Assembly: GCA_903900705.1 (NCBI GenBank)
Contig: CAIUOG010000153.1
Span: 1-35,452, forward strand
DNA from: an uncultured Acidobacteriia bacterium
Lineage (GTDB): Bacteria; Acidobacteriota; Terriglobia; Bryobacterales; Bryobacteraceae
DNA length: 35,452 nt
Direction of reading: 5' to 3'
Shown here one piece after another: positions 7,736 to 14,375 of the stretch. How positions within the stretch are numbered: position 1 is the first letter of the stretch; each line of letters starts with the position of its first letter. The translations under genes and the position numbers were made by a program. The notes under the pieces were generated by a model that saw nothing but the letters and a program-made list of their open reading frames with translations, did not search any database and was not told where the DNA came from.

Positions 7736-9469
7736 CTACCCCACCATTTCGATTTCGATCTTCTTCTTTTCCGCGTCCAGTTTCGTCAGTTTGAAACTGC
7801 GCACCTGACCGGTTTTCGGAACTTCCCGCCGGGGGGCCGAATCGCCACCCTGCGCCGGGCCGCCACCGCCACTGCCCTTCCACTTGCTTGCCAGCATGGA
7901 AGAGAGCGCCGAGACATCCACCGAAGAAGAACGTTGTTCCTGTTTCGCTTCGGCCTGCACCATGTTGAAGTGCGCCGAAACGCCTTCACCCAGTTCGACC
8001 GTCACGCGATTGCCCTTTACATCCGAAATCCGCCCCGTGACCACTTCGCCTTCCTTGTGTTCGGCGATGTACTCATCAAGCGACGTCGGCTGCAGTTGCT
8101 TCAGGCCCAGACGCAGACGGCGTTTTTCACGATCATTCTCCAGAACAATCGCCTTCACCACCTGGCCAACCTTCAGCTCATCCTGCGGATGATTGATCCG
8201 TTTCTCATGGACGATGTCGCCGACATGAATCATGCCTTCGACCTCTTCGGTCACCTGCACAAACGCGCCGAACTGCTTCAGCTGCGTCACAGGGCCTTCC
8301 ACAATGGCGCCGATCGGGTATTTCTTCTCAACTTCTTCCCACGGATCGCCCAAAGCCTGCTTCAAGCCGAGGGAAATGCGCTTGTCCGACGGATTGACCG
8401 CCAGAACCACCACATCCACCGTATCGCCCGGCTTCAGCATATCCGCCGGTTTGCGAACCTTCTTCGACCAGGACATCTCGGAGAGATGAATCAGGCCGTC
8501 GAGGCCGGGTTCCAGTTCCACAAACGCGCCGAAATCGGTCACGCGCGCCACTGTACCCTTCACGCGGTCGCCGGTGTTGTACTTGCCGGCCGCGGTGGAC
8601 CACGGGTCCGGGGAAAGTTGTTTCAGACCCAGCGAGACGCGCTTTTTGGCCACGTCCACTTTCAGGATCTTCACGTCCAGTTCCTGGCCAACGGTCAGCA
8701 CATCCGCCGGTTTGTTCACGCGACCGTGCGAAATATCCGCCACGTGCAACATGCCGTCAACGCCGCCGATGTCGATGAAAGCGCCGTAGTCCAGCAGGCT
8801 GCGAACGGTGCCGTGAACCACGGTGCCCGTCTGCAGTTCCGTGAACCGGGACTCTTTCGCTTTCGCCCGTTCCTCTTCCAGCACCACACGGCGGTCGACA
8901 ACGATGTCTTCCTTTTCCGTATCGAGCTTGATGATCTTGCAGGCAATCTCCTGACCCACGAGCGTCTGCATTTCAGGCACATCGCGGGCGCCGCTGCGGG
9001 ACGCCGGCATGAAAGCTCTCATGCCAATGTCGACCGACAGGCCGCCTTTGATCACCTGCGTAACAACGCCGGAAATGGTCAGCTTCTCGTCGAACGCCTT
9101 TTGCAGTCCCGACCAGTCTTTCGGTCGTTCCACCTTAATCAGCGAAAGCTCGATATAGCCTTCCTCGTTGCGCCCGCCAACCATCACCTGAACGACGTTG
9201 CCGGGCTTGACTTCAATCAGGCCCTTCTCGTCGCGCAGCAGTGATGCCAGCAGGACGCCCTCAGTCTTCTGGCCAATGTCGAAAAATACTTTTTCGGCAT
9301 TGACGCTGACGACCGTGGCTTCGACACCCTTTTCGCCGGGTGCCTCATGCGTGTGACTCTGTTCGAACTGGTTGAGGATGTCGCCGAAAGAACTCTCCGC
9401 TTCAGGCGGATTCTGCCCTTCCTGTTCGCGTACGTCTTCCTCGCGAAGCGACGTAATGGAATTGGACAT
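7736..9469 (-). CDS. rpsA: 30S ribosomal protein S1
   Basis: 577 aa with six S1/OB-fold repeats at about residues 46-115, 128-197, 214-282, 299-369, 384-454 and 471 to the end. Typical repeat cores are visible, such as [40 protein letters not shown] and [20 protein letters not shown], each closed by a KRISLGLKQ-like strand. S1 brings mRNA to the 30S subunit and is especially important for messages with weak Shine-Dalgarno sequences, of which there are several here. The sixth repeat is interrupted by about 50 low-complexity residues (Ser/Gly-rich, [13 protein letters not shown]). The gene is divergent from lipA and ends in a strong hairpin terminator. Confidence 0.96.
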   Translation of the reverse strand: MSNSITSLREEDVREQEGQNPPEAESSFGDILNQFEQSHTHEAPGEKGVEATVVSVNAEKVFFDIGQKTEGVLLASLLRDEKGLIEVKPGNVVQVMVGGRNEEGYIELSLIKVERPKDWSGLQKAFDEKLTISGVVTQVIKGGLSVDIGMRAFMPASRSGARDVPEMQTLVGQEIACKIIKLDTEKEDIVVDRRVVLEEERAKAKESRFTELQTGTVVHGTVRSLLDYGAFIDIGGVDGMLHVADISHGRVNKPADVLTVGQELDVKILKVDVAKKRVSLGLKQLSPDPWSTAAGKYNTGDRVKGTVARVTDFGAFVELEPGLDGLIHLSEMSWSKKVRKPADMLKPGDTVDVVVLAVNPSDKRISLGLKQALGDPWEEVEKKYPIGAIVEGPVTQLKQFGAFVQVTEEVEGMIHVGDIVHEKRINHPQDELKVGQVVKAIVLENDREKRRLRLGLKQLQPTSLDEYIAEHKEGEVVTGRISDVKGNRVTVELGEGVSAHFNMVQAEAKQEQRSSSVDVSALSSMLASKWKGSGGGGPAQGGDSAPRREVPKTGQVRSFKLTKLDAEKKKIEIEMVG

Positions 9470-9554
9470 GGGGATTACGTTTCACCATTGTGGCACATCG
9501 CACGCGGTGAATGTCCGGGCATTGCTCCGGGGGAAGGGCGATACACTGGATTTA

Positions 9555-10436
9555 GTGCTTGTTTCCATCAGTCCTCAGGCGCCCGCAAGGCCGAACTGGC
9601 TGCGCGCGCCCGCTCCGGTCGGACAAAATTACCGGGATCTCAAAGATCTCATCACCGGCCTGAAGCTCCACACGGTCTGCGAAAGCGCCGCCTGCCCCAA
9701 CGTGGGCGAGTGCTGGAATCGCCGCACCGCTACATTTATGATTCTGGGGAATGTCTGCACCCGCCGCTGCGGTTTCTGCGCGGTGCAGAAGGGCGGCCCC
9801 CTGCCGGTGGATTACGATGAGCCCCGCCGCGTCGCCGAAGCCGTGGCCGCCATGGGTCTGGACTACGCCGTGGTTACCAGCGTCAACCGCGATGATCGCA
9901 AAGACGGCGGCGCGCAACTGTTTGCCGATACCATCCACGCCATCCGGGAACGCGTGCCGGGCTGCAAAACCGAGGTTCTGGTGCCCGATTTCCAGGGCAG
10001 CCATGCCGCCATGAAGATCGTGATGGACGCCCGACCCGACGTTCTGAACCACAATACGGAAACCGTGCCGCGTCTCTATCGCCAGGTTCGCCTGGGCGCG
10101 CGCTACGAGCGTTCGCTCGATATGCTGCGGCATGCGAAGGAACTCAGCCCGGCCACACCGGTGAAGTCCGGCCTGATGCTCGGCCTGGGGGAACTGAATG
10201 AGGAGGTGCTCCAGGTCATGCTGGACCTTCGCGCCCATCAGGTGGATATTCTGACGCTGGGGCAGTACCTGCGGCCCTCCCCGAAGCATCTGCCGATTGT
10301 CCGGTACGTGCCGCCCGCCGAGTTTGATGAACTGAAGCGCGCCGGCATGGAAATGGGCTTCGCCCACGTGGAAGCCGGACCGCTGGTGCGCAGTTCCTAT
10401 CACGCCGACGATTCGCACGCCGCCGCGCGTTGCTGA
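9555..10436 (+). CDS. lipA: Lipoyl synthase LipA
   Basis: Radical SAM enzyme inserting two sulfurs into octanoyl-lysine to make lipoyl groups on E2 subunits and GcvH. Both iron-sulfur clusters are visible: the LipA-specific [13 protein letters not shown] and the radical [35 protein letters not shown] and the C-terminal RSSYHAD motif complete the family pattern. Length is 293 aa from GTG at 9555, placing the start shortly before the family-typical [10 protein letters not shown]. There is no Shine-Dalgarno at the right distance; a -10-like TACACT (9542-9547) sits seven bases before the GTG, so the message may be leaderless. The frame stays open to 9372, so a longer start is possible. The last codons and stop are duplicated in tandem just downstream. 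Confidence 0.95.
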   Translation: MLVSISPQAPARPNWLRAPAPVGQNYRDLKDLITGLKLHTVCESAACPNVGECWNRRTATFMILGNVCTRRCGFCAVQKGGPLPVDYDEPRRVAEAVAAMGLDYAVVTSVNRDDRKDGGAQLFADTIHAIRERVPGCKTEVLVPDFQGSHAAMKIVMDARPDVLNHNTETVPRLYRQVRLGARYERSLDMLRHAKELSPATPVKSGLMLGLGELNEEVLQVMLDLRAHQVDILTLGQYLRPSPKHLPIVRYVPPAEFDELKRAGMEMGFAHVEAGPLVRSSYHADDSHAAARC

Positions 10437-10457
10437 CTGGCCGCGCGTTGTTGACTG
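10422..10457 (+). repeat. Tandem 18-bp duplication across the lipA stop
   Basis: GCCGCGCGTTGCTGACTG (10422-10439) is followed directly by GCCGCGCGTTGTTGACTG (10440-10457), differing at one base. The unit contains the lipA stop TGA (10434-10436); the second copy has an in-frame TGA at 10452-10454. It looks like a replication-slippage duplication. Confidence 0.9.
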
Positions 10458-10473
10458 TAAGCCGCTGAGCCGC

Positions 10474-10506
10474 CGGGCGGAATCGGCGTGAGAGTTTTTC
10501 CGCCCG
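10474..10506. terminator. Hairpin between lipA and the VWFA-related gene
   Basis: Perfect 9-base arms CGGGCGGAA (10474-10482) and TTCCGCCCG (10498-10506) with a 15-base loop. No uridine run follows, so it is either a weak or Rho-assisted terminator for lipA or a leader structure of the next gene. Confidence 0.4.
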
Positions 10507-10535
10507 CCGGTGTTTAGCCATCCAGAGGGTATTCC

Positions 10536-12149
10536 GTGTTGAAATTCAGACTGATTCTCTTTCCCGTCCTTGCGGGTCTTCTTCTCGCCCAGCAGCCGGA
10601 AGTCATCATTCGCTCCACCACGCGACTGATCCAGCTCAACGTGGTGGTTCACGACCGCCAGGGCAAGCCCGTCCGCGATCTGAAGAAGTCTGACTTTACC
10701 CTGCTCGATAACGGCAAACCCCAGCAGGTCTCCGTGTTCGCCATGGAATCGAACGCTGTCCTGCCCCAGGCGGCCAAACTCGCGCCCAACGTTTTCACCA
10801 ACCGGCTGCAGCAGAAAAGCGCCGTGCCTTCCAGCGTAACCGTCATCCTGCTGGACGAACTGAACACCAGCATCAAAGACAAAATCTGGGCCAAACAGCA
10901 GGTGGTCAAATACCTCGGCACCATCCATCCGGACGATCGCGTCGCCATCTATGTTCTGGGCCGCGGCCTGCGCGTTCTGCACGATTTCACCACGGATTCC
11001 TCAGACCTGCTCCGCAATCTGACGAAATACAACGGCGGCGTGCTGCCGGATGGCGTCGCGCCCGAAGACAACTCCTTCGGCACGGCCCCCATGACCCAGC
11101 TCGACCGCTGGATGAACGGCCAGGGCGGCGCGAGCGGGCAGGAAGCCGATTTCTACACCATCAACCGCGTCACCGGCACCTGCAAGGCCATTGAGTTCAT
11201 CGCCAACCACCTCGCCAGCCTGCCGGGGCGGAAGAACCTGATCTGGGTTTCGGGCGGCTTCCCCCTGCAGATCGGTTTCGAGAGCATCGAGGCGATGCAC
11301 GACCCCTCCCGCACCCAGCGCACCTTCAACCCCGAGGTGGAAGCCGCCATCAACGCCCTGAACGACGGCAATGTGGCGATTTATCCCGTGGACGCGCGTG
11401 GCCTGGTGGCGCCGGCGGCCTTCAGCGCCCAAAACCAGAAGATCGATCTCGCGCCGAAGCTTTCCATGGGGCCCATCGTCGAACATCAGGAGACCATGTC
11501 GATGCTGGCTGACCGCACCGGCGGCCATGCCTACTTCAACACCAACGACCTCGCCAAAGCCATTCGCGAAGCGGTCGACGATTCCACCGTCACCTATACG
11601 CTGGGCTTCTATCCCGCTTCCGGCGAACATGACGGCAAGTTCCACAAACTGCAGGTGAAAGCCGACGTCGCCGGGCTCAATCTCCGCTACCGCAAGGGCT
11701 ACTTCGATACGGACGAGAAGCCAAAGGACGCAAACGCGCGCCACAAAGAACTCAACGACGCCGTCTGGAGCCCCATCGACGCCTCCTCACTCGGGCTGCT
11801 GGTGCAACTCGCCCCGTCTCCCGCCGATCATGCGGGCGATCTGAATGTTTTCATGAAGATCGACCCCACGGCGGTGGGCATGACGAGAAACGGCGACCTG
11901 CATGACGCGGTGGTCGATGTACTCTTCGTTCAGAAAGACGATCACGGCCGGGAGCTGAAGGGCCGGAACGACACGCTGACCATGACGCTCAAGGAAGAGT
12001 CATACCAGAAGATTATGAAAGAGGGCCTGGTCTACCACCAGTACGTGCCGAAAGAATCGATGGCGACGCAGTTGCGGATCGTCGTCCGGGACGCCTCGTC
12101 CGGCGCCATCGGTTCGGTCACCGTGCCGTTTAAGCAGTTGAAGCTGTAG
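10536..12149 (+). CDS. Secreted VWFA-related protein (acidobacterial family)
   Basis: 537 aa. N-terminal signal peptide MLKFRLILFPVLAGLLLAQQ, then the acidobacterial 'VWFA-related' leader with LIQLNVVVHDRQGKPVRDLK and FTLLDNGKPQQV. A von Willebrand A-like domain follows at about residues 100-370: VILLDELNTS replaces the standard DxSxS metal site and DDRVAIYVLG and GRKNLIWVSGGFPLQ are core strands. The C-terminal third (YTLGFYPASGEHDGKFHKLQ onward) is a beta-sandwich-like part. Such proteins are numerous in Acidobacteriota, with unknown ligands. GTG at 10536 is supported by AGAGGG at 10524-10529, the clearest Shine-Dalgarno of the plus-strand genes. It converges on the symporter gene with 12 bases between. 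Confidence 0.88.
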   Translation: MLKFRLILFPVLAGLLLAQQPEVIIRSTTRLIQLNVVVHDRQGKPVRDLKKSDFTLLDNGKPQQVSVFAMESNAVLPQAAKLAPNVFTNRLQQKSAVPSSVTVILLDELNTSIKDKIWAKQQVVKYLGTIHPDDRVAIYVLGRGLRVLHDFTTDSSDLLRNLTKYNGGVLPDGVAPEDNSFGTAPMTQLDRWMNGQGGASGQEADFYTINRVTGTCKAIEFIANHLASLPGRKNLIWVSGGFPLQIGFESIEAMHDPSRTQRTFNPEVEAAINALNDGNVAIYPVDARGLVAPAAFSAQNQKIDLAPKLSMGPIVEHQETMSMLADRTGGHAYFNTNDLAKAIREAVDDSTVTYTLGFYPASGEHDGKFHKLQVKADVAGLNLRYRKGYFDTDEKPKDANARHKELNDAVWSPIDASSLGLLVQLAPSPADHAGDLNVFMKIDPTAVGMTRNGDLHDAVVDVLFVQKDDHGRELKGRNDTLTMTLKEESYQKIMKEGLVYHQYVPKESMATQLRIVVRDASSGAIGSVTVPFKQLKL

Positions 12150-12161
12150 GCCGGATAAACC

Positions 12162-13403
12162 TCAGGCCACCGCCGCGGCCGCCGCTTCCTGGGCATCCAT
12201 TTCCGCTCCGGAAACCGCCAGGTCCACGCCTTCCCAGCGGGCGACCACGGCAGTCGCGAGGCAGTTGCCCAGCAGATTCACAGACGTGCGGGCCATGTCC
12301 ATCAGCGTATCCACGCCCAGAATCACCGCCACGCCTTCCACCGGCAGGTTGAACGACGCCAGCGTACCGGCCAGAATCACCAGCGAAGCCCGCGGCACGC
12401 CCGCCACGCCCTTGCTGGTCAGCATCAGCGTCAGCAGCATCACCAGCTGCGTTCCGAACGGCACCGTCACCCCCGCCGCCTGCGCCACGAACATGGCGGC
12501 CAGCGAAAGGTACAACGTGGACCCGTCCAGGTTGAAGCTGTAACCGGTCGGCAGCACGAACGAGACAATGTGCTTCGGAACGCCGAAGCGTTCCATGTTC
12601 TTCAGTGCAATCGGCAGCGCCGATTCGCTCGACGCAGTGGAGAAGGCCAGCAGGAACGGCTCCCGCACATATTGGATGAACCGTTTGACCGGGATCTTGC
12701 AGATCAACGCCACCGTGCCCAGTACGAAGATCACGAAGAACGCCTGCGCCGCGTACAGCGTGGCGACCAGTTTGCCCAGATAGAACATCACGCCCAGGCC
12801 CTTATCGCCGATGGTCGCCGCCATCGCGCCAAAAACGCCGAACGGAGCGAAGAGCATCACGTAACCGGTGTATTTGAACATCACTTCGGACAACGCTTCA
12901 CAGAACTCCACCATCGGCCGGGCCTTCAGGCCCACGGTAGCGCAGGCCGCGCCGAACATGAAGGCAAAGACCACAATCTGCAGCACTTCGCCCTTCGCCA
13001 TGGAATCGATAATGCTGGTCGGAAAGGTGTGTTCCAGAATCTGCGTGAAGCTCGCGCTCTGCGCCGCCACTCCGGAGCCGGTGCCCTTCGTCAGATGGAC
13101 GCCCACGCCCGGTTTCACCAGGTTGACAGCGCCCAATCCCACAAACAGGGCCACCGTCGTCACGATCTCAAAATAAAGAATCGCCTTGCCGCCGATGCGG
13201 CCCATTGTCTTCACGTTGCCCGTGCCAGCGATGCCGCAAACCAGGGTGCCGAAAAGCAGGGGCGCAATGATCGATTTGATCAGGCGAAGGAAGATGGTCC
13301 CCAGAATCGCCATTTGCTTGGCGGGACCCGGCGCAACGGCGCCAAAGGCTATTCCGGCGGCCAGCGCGATCAGAATCCAGGTTGTCAGGGACGGCTTTTT
13401 CAT
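12162..13403 (-). CDS. Dicarboxylate/amino acid:cation symporter (DAACS family, GltP/DctA-like)
   Basis: Inner-membrane Na+- or H+-coupled carrier of 413 aa with eight hydrophobic segments. Family motifs: STASSESALPIALKNMERFG (the serine-rich hairpin 1), TGYSFNLDGSTLYLSLAAMF (the NMDGT region of TM7, here NLDGS) and the second re-entrant hairpin near GVAGVPRASLVILAGTL. Substrates in the family are glutamate/aspartate or C4-dicarboxylates; sequence alone does not decide here. Start ATG at 13403 has GGAG (13412-13415) eight bases upstream and a small hairpin just before that. A candidate promoter lies at 13468-13497. The tail after about residue 395 is alanine-rich. Confidence 0.93.
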   Translation of the reverse strand: MKKPSLTTWILIALAAGIAFGAVAPGPAKQMAILGTIFLRLIKSIIAPLLFGTLVCGIAGTGNVKTMGRIGGKAILYFEIVTTVALFVGLGAVNLVKPGVGVHLTKGTGSGVAAQSASFTQILEHTFPTSIIDSMAKGEVLQIVVFAFMFGAACATVGLKARPMVEFCEALSEVMFKYTGYVMLFAPFGVFGAMAATIGDKGLGVMFYLGKLVATLYAAQAFFVIFVLGTVALICKIPVKRFIQYVREPFLLAFSTASSESALPIALKNMERFGVPKHIVSFVLPTGYSFNLDGSTLYLSLAAMFVAQAAGVTVPFGTQLVMLLTLMLTSKGVAGVPRASLVILAGTLASFNLPVEGVAVILGVDTLMDMARTSVNLLGNCLATAVVARWEGVDLAVSGAEMDAQEAAAAAVA

Positions 13404-13417
13404 AATCTGTTCTCCGT

Positions 13418-13434
13418 TGTGCCGTCAAGGCACA
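13418..13434 (-). promoter_or_regulatory. Small leader hairpin next to the symporter ribosome site
   Basis: TGTGCC (13418-13423) and GGCACA (13429-13434) form a perfect 6-bp stem with a 5-base loop, ending two bases from the GGAG ribosome site. It could tune translation; this is only a structural observation. Confidence 0.35.
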
Positions 13435-13467
13435 GGCAGCAGACTACAAGGTCGCCGTATCCCTATG

Positions 13468-13497
13468 AGTGTGCCTGTTTTAACACGATCCCGTCAA
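13468..13497 (-). promoter_or_regulatory. Candidate sigma-70 promoter for the symporter
   Basis: TTGACG (13492-13497) and CACACT (13468-13473) on the minus strand are 18 bases apart, placing a start about 58 bases before the ATG. The -35 is a near-consensus match. Confidence 0.45.
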
Positions 13498-13514
13498 CTG
13501 TCGGAGCTCAATAA

Positions 13515-14144
13515 TCAGGGGCGATTTGCGGTGCGCGCTGTGCGCCGCTCCGCCGCCAGCCGGTCCACATCCATCGCGCTCAGCGGCAGGGACTGCGCAA
13601 TCAGCTGCTTGCCGGAAAGCGACGCTCTCTGCACGCCCTCATGCGCATGAATTCCCGATTTCGTCAGCATATGCACCAGTTCATGGGCCACCACGCGGCC
13701 CAATGCCCGGCCAATCAGCATCTCGCCATGGGCAAAGTCGCCGCCAAACATGGCGCCGCGGACGGAACTGACCACCCGGTCACAGTCCACTTCTCCGAAC
13801 GGCTGTACTTCTCCGTTCGCGGTGCGGGTCACGGCGTAGGGTCCCAGTTCGTCGTAGAGCGGCGGAGCCGGGTCAAATGTGCAGGAGCCTTTGAAGGACA
13901 TCACCACCAGGTCATTAAAGACCGCGTGGCTCACGTCTTCCTTGCGGGTCCAGTCGAGACGAACGCCGGAAGTCTGAATAATCTGGGTGGCTTCCCGCTG
14001 CATCTCTTTGAGAGCGGTCTGGGAGTAGGGACCTTTGATATCCAGGATCACCGTCACGTCGGACGCGGAGGGAGCGGGTTGGGCCGCGGGCATCGACAAC
14101 GCGATACTCGCGAGCAGGCAGGCGCAGAAGCAGACAGGGCGCAT
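13515..14144 (-). CDS. Small secreted HExxH protein, putative zinc peptidase
   Basis: 209 aa with a signal peptide (MRPVCFCACLLASIALSMPA). A zinc-peptidase-like motif HELVH at residues 154-158 is followed by SGIHAHEG; H166 or H168 or E169 could be a third metal ligand, but the spacing is not that of a metzincin. C88 and C121 may form a disulfide. The N-terminal half (VTVILDIKGPYSQTALKEMQ) has no family I can name. Similar small HExxH proteins occur in acidobacterial genomes as hypothetical proteins; activity is unproven. The ATG has GGA eight bases upstream (GGATGAGAA). The leader between aceE and this gene holds three hairpins. Confidence 0.75.
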   Translation of the reverse strand: MRPVCFCACLLASIALSMPAAQPAPSASDVTVILDIKGPYSQTALKEMQREATQIIQTSGVRLDWTRKEDVSHAVFNDLVVMSFKGSCTFDPAPPLYDELGPYAVTRTANGEVQPFGEVDCDRVVSSVRGAMFGGDFAHGEMLIGRALGRVVAHELVHMLTKSGIHAHEGVQRASLSGKQLIAQSLPLSAMDVDRLAAERRTARTANRP

Positions 14145-14159
14145 TTCTCATCCAGAGAG

Positions 14160-14199
14160 AAAAAATCTCGGGCACACAGAGCCCGACAGCCTGATTGTA
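14160..14199 (-). promoter_or_regulatory. -10 element and terminator-like hairpin in the leader of the HExxH gene
   Basis: On the minus strand TACAAT lies at 14194-14199. Right after it CGGGC (14181-14185) and GCCCG (14169-14173) form a 5-bp GC stem with a 7-base loop, followed by AGA and six T. That is a small intrinsic terminator placed at or just after the predicted start point, before the gene at 14144. Either transcription starts elsewhere or this is an attenuator-like leader. No good -35 was found. Confidence 0.4.
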
Positions 14200-14211
14200 T
14201 TAAAAGGAAAA

Positions 14212-14249
14212 CCCAAAAAACAGAGGAGTATGCTGTTTTTCTTATTGGG
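14212..14249. terminator. AT-rich hairpin, possible second terminator after aceE
   Basis: AAAAACAG (14216-14223) pairs with CTGTTTTT (14233-14240) and the outer CCCAA with TTGGG (14245-14249) past a short asymmetric loop. On the minus strand it continues into GGGTTTTCCTTTT. It lies between the strong aceE terminator and the HExxH gene. Confidence 0.45.
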
Positions 14250-14321
14250 CCTATAAGATTTTTGCGAGGGTGGCTGTCCGTGAGCGCCGATACGAAGCTC
14301 AAACCTCTCCCGTCCGTCTCT

Positions 14322-14362
14322 AAAACAAAAAAAGGGGGGAAGGCCGAAGCCTTCCCCCCTTT
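14322..14362 (-). terminator. Strong Rho-independent terminator of aceE
   Basis: Perfect 14-bp stem (AAAGGGGGGAAGGC at 14331-14344 and GCCTTCCCCCCTTT at 14349-14362) with tetraloop CGAA on the plus strand (TTCG on the minus strand). On the minus strand it is followed by TTTTTTTGTTTT. It begins 14 bases after the aceE stop and is the clearest terminator in the window. Confidence 0.95.
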
Positions 14363-14375
14363 CACTTCCGTGCTT

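Noticed and set aside
10474-10506. A riboswitch between lipA and the VWFA gene
   Set aside because: Only one simple stem is present in under 100 bases, with no conserved core of a known riboswitch.
9552-10982. Minus-strand open frame across lipA and the VWFA gene (476 codons)
   Set aside because: It lies opposite two well-supported genes and has no start signal or family motif.
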